Part shown: one piece after another, positions 8,232-16,217 of the stretch
Layout of the letters: every line of letters begins with the position of its first letter
Numbering within the stretch: the first letter of the stretch is position 1
Assembly (NCBI GenBank): GCA_943370355.1
Contig: CALRQP020000013.1
Coordinates: forward strand, 24,709-88,708
DNA length: 64,000 nt
Reading direction: 5' to 3'
Origin: JADCGM01 sp943370355
Lineage (GTDB): Bacteria > Pseudomonadota > Alphaproteobacteria > Sphingomonadales > Sphingomonadaceae
Position numbers and translations under genes: made by a program
Notes under the pieces: model-generated
The model's database searches: none
Seen by the model: only the letters and a program-made list of their open reading frames with translations
Told to the model about the DNA's origin: nothing

Positions 8232-8570
8232 TCAGCAGGCGGGTTCGCAGGCGGGCGCGGCAAGACTGGTCCCGCACAGTTCGGGGCGGCCCTGGCAGCA
8301 ATTCTCGGTCAGGAATTCGATAAGGCGGCGCGCACCGTCATAGTCGGCGGCATAGCGGATCGAGCGGCCGATGCGGGTCGAGCGGACCAGTCCGGCGCGT
8401 TCGAGGACGCTAAGGTGGTGCGACATGACGGGGGCAGCTGCGCCAGCTGCGGTTGCGATTTCCCCCGCGCTCAATCCGCTGTGGCCAGCTTTGACGAGCA
8501 TGCGGAAGGTCGCGAGTCGTGTGTCCTGTGCGAGCGCGGCGAAGGCTGAGATGGCGACGTCGGGTTCCAT
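8232..8570 (-). CDS. arsR: ArsR/SmtB family metalloid-responsive repressor
   Basis: A 112-residue winged-helix repressor. The recognition helix SHHLSVLERAGLV is typical of ArsR/SmtB. There is no ELCVCDL sensor in the recognition-helix region; instead cysteines cluster at the C-terminus (ENCCQGRPELCG, then ACEPAC), as in alphaproteobacterial ArsR proteins that bind arsenite with C-terminal cysteines. It is first in the arsR-arsI-arsC-aquaporin operon and has inverted repeats overlapping its promoter, so it probably represses its own operon until arsenite binds. The ATG at 8570 follows the operator directly, without a visible Shine-Dalgarno sequence, which fits a leaderless message. Confidence 0.88.
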   Translation of the reverse strand: MEPDVAISAFAALAQDTRLATFRMLVKAGHSGLSAGEIATAAGAAAPVMSHHLSVLERAGLVRSTRIGRSIRYAADYDGARRLIEFLTENCCQGRPELCGTSLAAPACEPAC

Positions 8571-8630
8571 ATTTCGATGGTTATCGAATTATGGAACCCG
8601 GTCAAGTGATATTTCAATGACAGTCGAAAT
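8571..8630 (-). promoter_or_regulatory. arsR promoter with two imperfect inverted repeats (probable ArsR operators)
   Basis: Read on the minus strand, ATTCGATAACCATCGAAAT (8589-8571) and ATTTCGACTGTCATTGAAAT (8630-8611) are both imperfect inverted repeats of the ATTCGAT/ATCGAAT and ATTTC/GAAAT kind. A -35-like TTGACC lies between them (8605-8600), with a weak -10 candidate TAACCA inside the inner repeat. A repressor on the inner repeat would cover the -10 and start point. The spacing puts the transcription start at or next to the ATG. Confidence 0.5.
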
Positions 8631-8642
8631 GTTGCCGGACGT

Positions 8643-10736
8643 CTATTTCTGAGCTCCGAGACGGCGGACATGATCCTTCATCGCGGTGATCTCAGCCGGT
8701 TTCAGTACGCCTTCCCACGGTGGCATCATCGGGCCGCGGCCGATGCCCGGACCACCCTTGGCGATGACCTGGACGATGGCTTCATCGCTGAAATAGCGCT
8801 GGAAGTTCGGGTCGGTGAAGTTCGGGACATAGTCGCCGAGTGCTTTGGCGTCGGGGCCGTCGCCCTTGCCGGATGCGCCATGGCAGCGAGCGCAGTTAAC
8901 GGCATAGAGCGATTGCGCCTGCGCGAGGGTGACGGTTGCGGCGGGCGCGGCGGCGCTGGTTGCACGCGCGGCATCGGCGGCTTTGGCGGCATCGCTTCCC
9001 GACGGGGCGAGCTTCGCGAGCATGCCGGTCGGGTGGTCATTGTCGCCCATCACGGTGATGAGCAACTCGCCATCGGGGGCAGCTGTGAAGCCGGTCAGGC
9101 CGCGCTGTGCGACGTCGGCGGAGCGGGCGACGACGGTCCATTTGTCGGTGCGCTTGGTGTCGGCGGGGATCGTCATGATCTCCCCCGAATAATTGTCGCC
9201 GAACACATAGCGGTTCTTGAGGTCGGCGAGCTTGTCGCCGCGATAGACGAGGCCGCCGATCACCGAGCGCAGATAGGCGGTGTGGTGATAGGTCAGCACC
9301 GGCGGCGTTTCGACGCCGACAAAGTTGGCGGGCCGCGGGAAGGCGGGCTGCGCGGTGAAGCCTTCGATGAACGGAAATTGGTGGTTGGTGCCTTTGCCGA
9401 TACGGTTCACCTCTTCCCATTCGGTCGAGCCGACCTCGCCGGCCCAGAGCTGGCCGCTCAAGAGGTCGAAGCTGATGCGGAAGGGATTGCGCAGGCCGTG
9501 CGCCCAATATTCGCCGAGCACGTTCGGGTTGCCGGCATAGGGGTTGTCCAGTGGGATGAAATAGTTGGCGGTCACGCCATTTTTGGGCTGACGGGCGATT
9601 GGCCGCGAGACGGTGCCGCCCTTGCGGTCGACATCGAGCCGCAGGATGCCGCCGACCAGCGAACAGTCGATGCGCTGATGGCAGTTGGGCATGCCCATCT
9701 CGCCGACCGAAAGATACAGGAAGCCGTCGGGGCCAAAATTCACAGAGCCGGCATTGTGATAGCCGTCATTGCCGCGACGCTGTTCGATGAGCGGAGTCGC
9801 GCTGGCGAGCGCTTTCGTCGGGTCGCCGGCTGACAGGTCGTAGCGGGTGAGATGGTTCACCTGCCGGTCGGCATGATATTCGGTGTAATAGACGAACGCC
9901 TGACCCGCGCCGGGGCTTCCGACCTGCGTGAAAGCAGGATGCACGTCGAAGCCGAGCGCGCCATTCTCGAATTCAACGTAGCCGACTTTTGGCGCGATAT
10001 CGAGCAGCAGCGTCTTGTTGGCGCCCGACGGGTAGTCGGCACGATAGAGCTTGCCGCCGCGTGTCAGGACATAGACATGCGCCGTGTCGCCCCTCGCGAA
10101 TTTGGCATCGATAGGCGTTTCGAACAGCGTCGTGCCGAGCGCATTGACGAGCGTGTAGGGATGATCACCGCCGACGTTGGCGGAAACGCGGATGTTGGTG
10201 ACCCAATTGGCGAAGTCTCGGTCGACAGTGAACTGGCGCGCGACGACAAGCGGTGTCATCGCGAACAGCAGGATTGGCCAGGTCCAGGGCGATTTCAGCA
10301 GCCCGAACAGGTTCCCTAAGAAGGCGCCGGCTGTGCCGCGAAAGGCCATAAACGCGGCGAGAAAAAGGGCGAAGGCGATCAGCGAAGCGTCGAGCAGCAG
10401 TTCCGGGCTGAAGCTGATGGCGGTCAGTAGGAACAGGTAGAGCGCGGCAGCGACGATGCCGGTCAGCAGCGCGTAGATCTCCTTGGCGGCGCGGCGCGGG
10501 CTGCCGAACACGTCCCATCCATTGAGCAGGCCGTTGATGATGAACGCGGCGCCGCAGAAGCCAAGGAAGGCCTTCAAGACGACCAGCGTATCGGCCATCG
10601 AGAATGAGATTTGCGGCAGGTGCAGCAGCGCTTTGGGGATAATCCGGAAATTTTCGGCAATCGGCGCGCCGATGAACACCGCCGCGGCGACGATCACCAG
10701 TTCGAGGAGAAAGATCCAAACCCGCCGCAGAGCCAC
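8643..10736 (-). CDS. membrane-anchored PQQ-dependent sugar dehydrogenase fused to cytochrome c
   Basis: A 697-residue protein with three parts: about five N-terminal transmembrane helices (residues about 1-165, starting WIFLLELVIVAAAVFIGAPI); a six-bladed propeller of the soluble glucose/sorbosone dehydrogenase (GSDH) type (about 170-570, with segments GYHNAGSVNFGPDGFLYLS, EYWAHGLRNPFRISFD and YVFGDNYSGEI); and a C-terminal class I cytochrome c with haem motif CARCH (about 614-618) and a Met-containing ligand region (GPMMPPWEG). It should oxidise a sugar or aldehyde in the periplasm and pass electrons to its own haem. Start: GTG at 10736 with AAGGGG upstream; the longer frame runs into the TonB gene on the other strand. 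Substrate unknown. Confidence 0.85.
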   Translation of the reverse strand: MALRRVWIFLLELVIVAAAVFIGAPIAENFRIIPKALLHLPQISFSMADTLVVLKAFLGFCGAAFIINGLLNGWDVFGSPRRAAKEIYALLTGIVAAALYLFLLTAISFSPELLLDASLIAFALFLAAFMAFRGTAGAFLGNLFGLLKSPWTWPILLFAMTPLVVARQFTVDRDFANWVTNIRVSANVGGDHPYTLVNALGTTLFETPIDAKFARGDTAHVYVLTRGGKLYRADYPSGANKTLLLDIAPKVGYVEFENGALGFDVHPAFTQVGSPGAGQAFVYYTEYHADRQVNHLTRYDLSAGDPTKALASATPLIEQRRGNDGYHNAGSVNFGPDGFLYLSVGEMGMPNCHQRIDCSLVGGILRLDVDRKGGTVSRPIARQPKNGVTANYFIPLDNPYAGNPNVLGEYWAHGLRNPFRISFDLLSGQLWAGEVGSTEWEEVNRIGKGTNHQFPFIEGFTAQPAFPRPANFVGVETPPVLTYHHTAYLRSVIGGLVYRGDKLADLKNRYVFGDNYSGEIMTIPADTKRTDKWTVVARSADVAQRGLTGFTAAPDGELLITVMGDNDHPTGMLAKLAPSGSDAAKAADAARATSAAAPAATVTLAQAQSLYAVNCARCHGASGKGDGPDAKALGDYVPNFTDPNFQRYFSDEAIVQVIAKGGPGIGRGPMMPPWEGVLKPAEITAMKDHVRRLGAQK

Positions 10737-10823
10737 CCGCCGTCCCCTTGCAATCCGCCGCGATTGCGGCTTGTAACGCCCGCCCGTGCGTCTCGCGCGG
10801 CTATGCCCCAGTCGAGTGCGCGA

Positions 10824-12650
10824 ATGAAGAGAGAGTTTGCAGCGGCGTTGATCCTGATCTCCGCGTCTGTCGGGGCGGAGGAGATTGTCGTGACGGCGTC
10901 GCGGACGGAGCCGTCGGTCGTGGAGTTGGGCGGGACGGTCATTTCGGCCGATGCGATCGCGGCGTTGCAGCCGGCGACAACGCTCGATCTGCTCGACCGG
11001 GTCGCGGGCGTGCGGGCGTTTCAGAAGGGCGGGGAGGGCGGCGGCAGCTATCTGTCGCTGCGTGGCGGCGAGCCGAACTTCACGCTGGTGTTGCTCGACG
11101 GGGTCAAGGTTGGCGATCCGACCAACAGCCAGGGCGGGGCCTTCGATTTCGGCCAGATCGATCCCGCAGCCCTCGAGCGGATTGAGGTGGCACGCGGCGG
11201 GCTGTCGGCGGTGCACGGCGCGGATGCGCTGGCGGGCGTAGTCAATCTGCGGCTGCGGCAGCCCGTGGCAGGCGAGGATTTCGGATCGGCGCGGCTGTTT
11301 GGCGATACGCGCGGTCGGGTCGGCGGTGACGCAACGGCTGGGCTCGGCTGGAGGGATGGCGGGCTGTTGCTCAGCGCCGGGGGCTATGACAGCGGCGACG
11401 GGACAGTTGGGTCCGATCTGCAGCGGCGACAGCTGCTGGCGAAGGTCGCGCAGGAGGTCGGCGGCTGGACGCTATCAGGGCTGGCGCTGCATGCGCGATC
11501 GGAGCGGTCGGTTTTTCCCGAGGACAGCGGCGGGCCGCGGCTGGCGGTTCTGCGCGACCGGGAAACCGGTAGCGCCCGGTTGACGATCGGGTCGGTCGAT
11601 CTGGCGCGCGACGCGGCAGCGAAGCTGCGGCCGCATTTGGCGCTGAACTGGACGCGGCAGGTTTCGGCGTCGGATAGTCCCGGGATCGCGCCCGGCGTGC
11701 TGGATGGCGTGCCGCCAATCACCGCCGATACGCGGTTCGAGCGGACCGAGGCCCTTGGCGATATGCGGTGGCGCGTTGCCGACGTCCTGACGGTCGTTGC
11801 AGGCGGCGGATATCTGAACGAGCGCGGGCGTAGCAGCGGTGTGGTCGATTTCGGCTTTCCGATTCCCGCCGATTTCCGCATCCGGCGGCATGTCGCCAGT
11901 GGGTTTGCCGAGGCGACAATCGGCGCACGCGCACAGCTGACAGGTGGCGTCCGCTACGATGATCCGTCCACGGCCAAGGGCGAGTGGACCGGGCGCGTCT
12001 CGGGGCGACTTCCAGTGGGCGGCTTTACGCTGACGGGCGGATGGTCGGAGGGCTATAAGCTGCCGAGCCTGTACGCGCTTGCCTATCCGCTGATCGCCAA
12101 CCCGGCGCTGAAGCCGGAGCGCAGCGAAAACTGGGAGGCGGGTGTCGAAAGGAAATGGGACGGCGGCCGCGTGCGCGCCGGTTATTTCCATACGCATTTT
12201 TCTGATCTCATCGATTTCGATCCGGCGTTGTTCACCAACGTCAACCGGGCGAGGGTCACCACGCAGGGCGTAGAGGCTCAGGGCGAGTGGACGCTCGGCA
12301 ATTGGTCGGCGGACGGCTCGCTGACCTGGCTCGACGTCAGCAGCGCGACGCCGCTGCGATCACGCCCGCACTGGCAGGGCGCGGCGCGGCTGGCGTGGCG
12401 AGCGGAGCCTCGGCTGATGCTTGACGCCGCCCTGCGGTTCAATTCGAGTTTCCTCGACAGCTCGGTGCCAACGGGGCTGATCCGCGCCGATGGCCACACG
12501 GAAATCGATCTGGGCGCACGCTATGCGCTGAGTGACGTACTGTCGCTATCGCTCGTCGCACGCAATCTACTGTCCGCGAACTATGAGGATTCGGTCGGCT
12601 TCCCCGGCGAAGGCCGGACGCTGCGCGCGAGCCTGTCGGCGCGCTTCTGA
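10824..12650 (+). CDS. TonB-dependent outer-membrane receptor (BtuB/siderophore type)
   Basis: A 608-residue outer-membrane receptor. It has a signal peptide (MKREFAAALILISASVGA), a TonB-box-like EEIVVTASRTE directly after it, a plug domain (about residues 35-145, with SLRGGEPNFTLVLLDGVKVG and the plug-end pattern IEVARGGLSAVHGADALAGV), and a beta-barrel ending LRASLSARF with the C-terminal Phe needed for assembly. The plug resembles BtuB (vitamin B12) receptors, but no cobalamin riboswitch or btu gene is present, so the ligand is open. It is divergent from the PQQ dehydrogenase with 87 bp between starts; uptake of a PQQ-like or sugar ligand is conceivable. ATG at 10803 is an alternative start. 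Confidence 0.85.
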   Translation: MKREFAAALILISASVGAEEIVVTASRTEPSVVELGGTVISADAIAALQPATTLDLLDRVAGVRAFQKGGEGGGSYLSLRGGEPNFTLVLLDGVKVGDPTNSQGGAFDFGQIDPAALERIEVARGGLSAVHGADALAGVVNLRLRQPVAGEDFGSARLFGDTRGRVGGDATAGLGWRDGGLLLSAGGYDSGDGTVGSDLQRRQLLAKVAQEVGGWTLSGLALHARSERSVFPEDSGGPRLAVLRDRETGSARLTIGSVDLARDAAAKLRPHLALNWTRQVSASDSPGIAPGVLDGVPPITADTRFERTEALGDMRWRVADVLTVVAGGGYLNERGRSSGVVDFGFPIPADFRIRRHVASGFAEATIGARAQLTGGVRYDDPSTAKGEWTGRVSGRLPVGGFTLTGGWSEGYKLPSLYALAYPLIANPALKPERSENWEAGVERKWDGGRVRAGYFHTHFSDLIDFDPALFTNVNRARVTTQGVEAQGEWTLGNWSADGSLTWLDVSSATPLRSRPHWQGAARLAWRAEPRLMLDAALRFNSSFLDSSVPTGLIRADGHTEIDLGARYALSDVLSLSLVARNLLSANYEDSVGFPGEGRTLRASLSARF

Positions 12651-12651
12651 C

Positions 12652-13215
12652 CTACCAGTAGCGGACGCGGCCCGTGTCCATGTGGACGAAGTTCGAGTCC
12701 GGGTAGTAGCCGACGCCGCCACCCTGGATCGCCAGACCGGCCTTGCGCAGATTGGCAAGATCGACACCCGGCAAGCGCACATCGATCGCCTTGCCGAGCT
12801 CATGCTGGCTATGCTTGGCAACGCCCGAATGTTCGGATGCGCCGCGCAGCATTTCGTTGGTCTTCGGGCTGCGATAGCCCGAGATGATCTCGAAGCGCTT
12901 GCCCTCAGCACCGGTCAGGCGCTGCGCCTGCGCGAGGATGTCGAACAGCTTCGGGTCGATCGCATCGATGTCGCCGGTGCGGAAGTCGCGAAGCAGATGG
13001 TTGAGCTGGTTCAGACCGCCCGGCACATAGCTGCCATCAGCCCAGTAGACCGTCTTCAGCGTCTCGCCGGTGTGGGTATGATAGAAGGCGAGCGCACGTT
13101 CGCCGCCTGAGCGGAATGGTGCGGCCAAGGCCGCGCCCGGGAGCAGCGAAGCTCCGATCAAACCAGCGCCAGCCGCGAGGAATCCGCGGCGGCTCGAAAC
13201 CGCAACATCAAACAT
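12652..13215 (-). CDS. Tat-exported DUF882/YcbK-type murein endopeptidase
   Basis: A 187-residue periplasmic protein with a twin-arginine signal (MFDVAVSSRRGFLAAGAGLI, cleavage near ALAAP). The mature part is the DUF882/peptidase M15-like domain: the zinc-ligand region SGYRSPKTNEML, SQHELGKAIDVRL (His and Asp ligands) and the closing FVHMDTGRVRYW (His). MepK/YcbK of E. coli cleaves peptidoglycan cross-links. The frame allows a start 21 codons upstream, but the ATG at 13215 puts the RR motif at the usual place and has GGGG upstream. It ends one base after the TonB receptor on the other strand, and is divergent from the L,D-transpeptidase, a pairing consistent with shared cell-wall work. Confidence 0.85.
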   Translation of the reverse strand: MFDVAVSSRRGFLAAGAGLIGASLLPGAALAAPFRSGGERALAFYHTHTGETLKTVYWADGSYVPGGLNQLNHLLRDFRTGDIDAIDPKLFDILAQAQRLTGAEGKRFEIISGYRSPKTNEMLRGASEHSGVAKHSQHELGKAIDVRLPGVDLANLRKAGLAIQGGGVGYYPDSNFVHMDTGRVRYW

Positions 13216-13229
13216 GAAGAACCCCAGCT

Positions 13230-13260
13230 CTGCGGCTTTGAGACTTTCTCGGGGCCGCAG
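13230..13260. promoter_or_regulatory. 7-bp inverted repeat between divergent cell-wall genes
   Basis: CTGCGGC (13230-13236) and GCCGCAG (13254-13260), a perfect inverted repeat with 17 bases between, inside the 78-bp divergent region of the DUF882 and L,D-transpeptidase genes. It could bind a dimeric regulator of both genes. There is no T-run, so it is not a terminator. Confidence 0.3.
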
Positions 13261-13293
13261 CGTTTCCCCTATGGGCAATATTGGGAGTACCGC

Positions 13294-14367
13294 ATGCGTT
13301 GTCGATATTTGGTTGCTGCAGCCTGTCTTGCTTACGGCACAGCCGGTCTTGCCGCTGTCCCCGTAGCGGGCAACTGGACGGAGGCGGCGATCAACAGGGC
13401 CGAAACGACCAATGTGAAGGCCGGTAGTTCCGGACCGGCGGCACTCCGCGCGCAGGTGCTGCTTGACCGGGCCGGCTTCTCGATGGGGGTCATCGACGGA
13501 AATTTCGGCGGGATGAGTGACAAGGCCGTGCGCGCCTTCCAGAAATCACGCGAATTGCAGGTCACGGGGGCTGTCGACACGGCAACCTGGGCCGAACTGT
13601 CGAAGGATGCACGGCCGGCGGCAGTGACACTTGCGATCAGTGGCGAAGATGCGGCGGGACCGTTCGTCGCGGTGCCGCATGAAATGGCCGACAAAGCCAA
13701 GCTGCCGGCGCTCTACTACGGCACGCTCGTCGAGGCGATGGCCGAGAAATTCCACACGACGCCAGCCTTCATTGCGCGGTTGAATCCCGGTGTCACCCAG
13801 CTCGCGCCTGGCACGATGTTGCTGGTGCCGAACGTCAGGGGCGTCGCCGCATCCGCTGATCCGGCCGCACCGCCGCCGGCTTCGGCGGTTACCGCTGCGG
13901 CTCGCGGCTGGACCGAAACGCTTAATGAACTGAGCGTGGCCGCCGAACAGCCCAAGGCGGCAAAAGTGGTCGTCGACAAGTCTGACAGGACGGTCATGGC
14001 CTTTGACGCGAGCGGCAAGCTGCTCGCAGCCTTTCCAGCGACGATTGGCAGTAGGCATGATCCGCTGCCGATCGGCACCTGGAAGATCCAGGGCGTCTCG
14101 AAGACGCCGACGTTTCATTACAATCCGGCGCTATTTTGGGACGCCGATACCAAGGACGTGAAGGCGAAGATCCCGGCCGGACCGAATAACCCTGTTGGTG
14201 TTGTCTGGATCGATCTCTCCAAGCCACATTACGGAATTCACGGGACGCCGGAGCCACAGACGATTGGGCGCACGGAGAGCCATGGATGCATCCGGCTAAC
14301 CAATTGGGATGCAGCGCGGCTGGCCCAGATGGTCTCGCCCGGCGTTGTGGCCGAGCTTCAGGAGTAG
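13294..14367 (+). CDS. L,D-transpeptidase (YkuD) with peptidoglycan-binding and LysM-like domains
   Basis: A 357-residue periplasmic enzyme. In order: signal peptide (MRCRYLVAAACLAYGTAGLA), a PG_binding_1 domain (about residues 45-105, RAQVLLDRAGFSMGVIDGNF), a LysM-like segment (about 143-185, GTLVEAMAEKFHTTPAFIAR then LNPGVTQLAPGTMLLVPN), and the YkuD catalytic domain (about 225-355) with HGTPEP (about 315) and the catalytic SHGCIRL (about 329-335). It forms L,D cross-links or attaches proteins to peptidoglycan. The M23 gene starts 6 bases after its stop, so the two are probably co-transcribed. Confidence 0.93.
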   Translation: MRCRYLVAAACLAYGTAGLAAVPVAGNWTEAAINRAETTNVKAGSSGPAALRAQVLLDRAGFSMGVIDGNFGGMSDKAVRAFQKSRELQVTGAVDTATWAELSKDARPAAVTLAISGEDAAGPFVAVPHEMADKAKLPALYYGTLVEAMAEKFHTTPAFIARLNPGVTQLAPGTMLLVPNVRGVAASADPAAPPPASAVTAAARGWTETLNELSVAAEQPKAAKVVVDKSDRTVMAFDASGKLLAAFPATIGSRHDPLPIGTWKIQGVSKTPTFHYNPALFWDADTKDVKAKIPAGPNNPVGVVWIDLSKPHYGIHGTPEPQTIGRTESHGCIRLTNWDAARLAQMVSPGVVAELQE

Positions 14368-14373
14368 GTTGCA

Positions 14374-15051
14374 ATGATCTCCAGAACGCGTGCAACGCTA
14401 GCGATTGTGCTCGCCGTCCTGGTTACGGCGGTCATTACAAGCGCGGTATGGCTGGTGATCCTCAACTTGCAGGATAACGGCACATTGCGGCCGGCAGCGC
14501 CCCCTTCGACAAGCACGACGCCTGTTGGTCGGCCAACAACGCTGCGGCCCGCTGCTGTCTCGAGCGAAGATATTGCGGCCTTGATGGCGAAGCGGCTGAC
14601 CGTGCCCGTCTCCGGCATCGGCACGGCGCAGCTGGCCGACACCTTTGCCCAAGCGCGGGACGGCGGGGCGCGACCGCATGATGCGATCGACATTTTGGCG
14701 GCACGCGGCACGCCCGTTGTCGCGACAGAGGATGGACGGATCGCCAAATTGTTCGAAAGCAAGGCGGGCGGGATTACCATCTACCAATTCGATCCGACCG
14801 AACGGTTTGCCTATTACTACGCCCATCTCGACCACTACGCTGACGGGCTGGCCGAGGGGCAAATGGTTCGGCGAGGAACGGTGATCGGCTATGTCGGTTC
14901 GACCGGCAATGCTTCGCCCGAGGCACCGCATTTGCATTTCGCCATCTTCTTGCTCGGGCCGGAAAAGAAGTGGTGGGAGGGGACGGCGATAAACCCGTTC
15001 GAACCGCTGGGTGGAACAACAGCCCCGCCCGGTTCATTATCGACGCCGTAA
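14374..15051 (+). CDS. M23 family metallopeptidase-like protein
   Basis: A 225-residue protein with one N-terminal transmembrane anchor (LAIVLAVLVTAVITSAVWLV), a Thr/Pro-rich linker and an M23/LytM domain. Zinc-ligand motifs are HDAID (about residue 102) and HLHF (about 186), with the middle segment YYAHLDHYADGLAEGQMVRR and GYVGSTGNASPEAPHLHF. It probably cuts peptidoglycan peptides or acts as an amidase activator of the EnvC type. It lies 6 bases after the L,D-transpeptidase. The ligands H, D and H look complete, so an active enzyme is likely. Confidence 0.9.
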   Translation: MISRTRATLAIVLAVLVTAVITSAVWLVILNLQDNGTLRPAAPPSTSTTPVGRPTTLRPAAVSSEDIAALMAKRLTVPVSGIGTAQLADTFAQARDGGARPHDAIDILAARGTPVVATEDGRIAKLFESKAGGITIYQFDPTERFAYYYAHLDHYADGLAEGQMVRRGTVIGYVGSTGNASPEAPHLHFAIFLLGPEKKWWEGTAINPFEPLGGTTAPPGSLSTP

Positions 15052-15071
15052 CGAACGCAGGAGTTTAGACA

Positions 15072-15566
15072 ATGACCGATCCCAAGAAGCCGGCCGACAG
15101 CGCCACGACCGGCGCGAAAGTCCGTGCCGTCGCCAAGAAATTGCTGACCAAGCGTAATGTCGCGATCGGCGCGCAGATCGCCGGCGTTGGCCTTGCGCTG
15201 TCGTCGAAGCGCGTGCGGGGCGGAGCGGCCAACGCGATCAAGGCGGCGACCGAGGTTCTTTCAAAGGCCGGCAAGAGCGCCGGCGCGGAAGTCGGCAAGG
15301 CGTATGAGGCGGTCAGCGGAGCTGCCGCGAGCGTGACCGCCAAGGCCAAGTCGCCGAAGCCCGCGGCCACCAAGAAGCCGACGACTGCGCGCAAGGCATC
15401 GCCGAAGTCTGCTGCGAAGGCGACCGCGAAGCCCGCCGCCGCGGCGAAGGCTGCGACGGCCAAGGTGTCTGCTGCAAAACCAGCTGCGGTGAAAGCGGCT
15501 GCTCCTAAGGCAGCGAAGCCAGCCGCTACAAAGGCCAAGCCTGGCCGCAAACCCGCCGCGAAGTAG
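15072..15566 (+). CDS. Ala/Lys/Pro-rich histone H1-like protein
   Basis: A 164-residue basic protein. The N-terminal half (about 1-95) is mixed and possibly helical (VAIGAQIAGVGLALSSKRVR). The C-terminal half is low-complexity Ala-Lys-Pro sequence (KAAAPKAAKPAATKAKPGRK) like the tail of eukaryotic linker histone H1 and bacterial HctB or AlgP/AlgR3-type proteins. It probably binds DNA or RNA through the basic tail. It starts 20 bases after the M23 gene and is followed by a terminator and a Dps gene, so a nucleoid role fits the context. Repeats in the coding DNA make the length prone to change between strains. Confidence 0.75.
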   Translation: MTDPKKPADSATTGAKVRAVAKKLLTKRNVAIGAQIAGVGLALSSKRVRGGAANAIKAATEVLSKAGKSAGAEVGKAYEAVSGAAASVTAKAKSPKPAATKKPTTARKASPKSAAKATAKPAAAAKAATAKVSAAKPAAVKAAAPKAAKPAATKAKPGRKPAAK

Positions 15567-15617
15567 GCAATTGCTCGCGTCGCTCATCGACGCATTCGAT
15601 CACGTAGAGCGGAACAA

Positions 15618-15652
15618 TGCGCTGGACTCGCCCGTCGGGTCCGGCGCATTTT
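15618..15652 (+). terminator. probable rho-independent terminator after the histone-like gene
   Basis: Stem TGCGCTGGAC (15618-15627) pairs with GTCCGGCGCA (15639-15648) with one T-G wobble, followed by TTTTCC. The stem is GC-rich and the T-run short. It separates the H1-like gene from dps. Confidence 0.55.
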
Positions 15653-15682
15653 CCTTGGGCGAAACGTCAGCGGGAGACGGAC

Positions 15683-16162
15683 ATGGCCAAGGCCGCGAAG
15701 ATCGATATCGGCATCCCCGACAAGCAGCGCCGCGCGATTGCGGACGGGCTGTCCCGGCTGCTCGCCGACACCTATACGCTGTACCTCAAGACCCACAATT
15801 TCCACTGGAATGTGACGGGGCCGCAATTCAACACGCTGCACCAGATGTTCGAGGTGCAGTATATGGAATTGGCTTTGGCGGTCGACACGATTGCCGAGCG
15901 CATCCGCGCACTCGGCGAGCCGGCACCGGGCAGCTATTCGGCTTATGCGAAGCTGGCGACGGTCAAGGAAGCCGATGGCGTTCCGGCGGCGGACGAAATG
16001 ATCCGGCAGCTCGCGGCCGATCAGGCGACCGTCGTGCGGACAGCGCGCGGCGTGTTCCCGCTTGCGGACGACGCCCATGACGAGCCGACCGCCGACCTGC
16101 TGACCCAGCGGATGCAGATCCACGAGAAGACCGCGTGGATGCTGCGGGCGATGCTCGGCTGA
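15683..16162 (+). CDS. dps: Dps family DNA-protecting ferritin-like protein
   Basis: A 159-residue Dps. The ferroxidase centre at the dimer interface is visible: YTLYLKTHNFHWNVTGPQF (His), then MFEVQYMELALAVDTIAERI with the Asp and Glu ligands. The C-terminal helix QRMQIHEKTAWMLRAMLG is typical. Dps forms a dodecamer that oxidises ferrous iron with peroxide, stores it and protects DNA. The start ATG is at MAKAAKID, with GGGAGACGG just upstream; the frame is open further upstream through the terminator but not protein-like. The short Lys-containing N-terminus could contact DNA. No OxyR site was looked for in detail. Confidence 0.93.
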   Translation: MAKAAKIDIGIPDKQRRAIADGLSRLLADTYTLYLKTHNFHWNVTGPQFNTLHQMFEVQYMELALAVDTIAERIRALGEPAPGSYSAYAKLATVKEADGVPAADEMIRQLAADQATVVRTARGVFPLADDAHDEPTADLLTQRMQIHEKTAWMLRAMLG

Positions 16163-16217
16163 GGCTTCCGGGCTGGGGCGCGCGCTGCTAGACCGCCCGA
16201 AGGTGGGGGAGCGGGCA

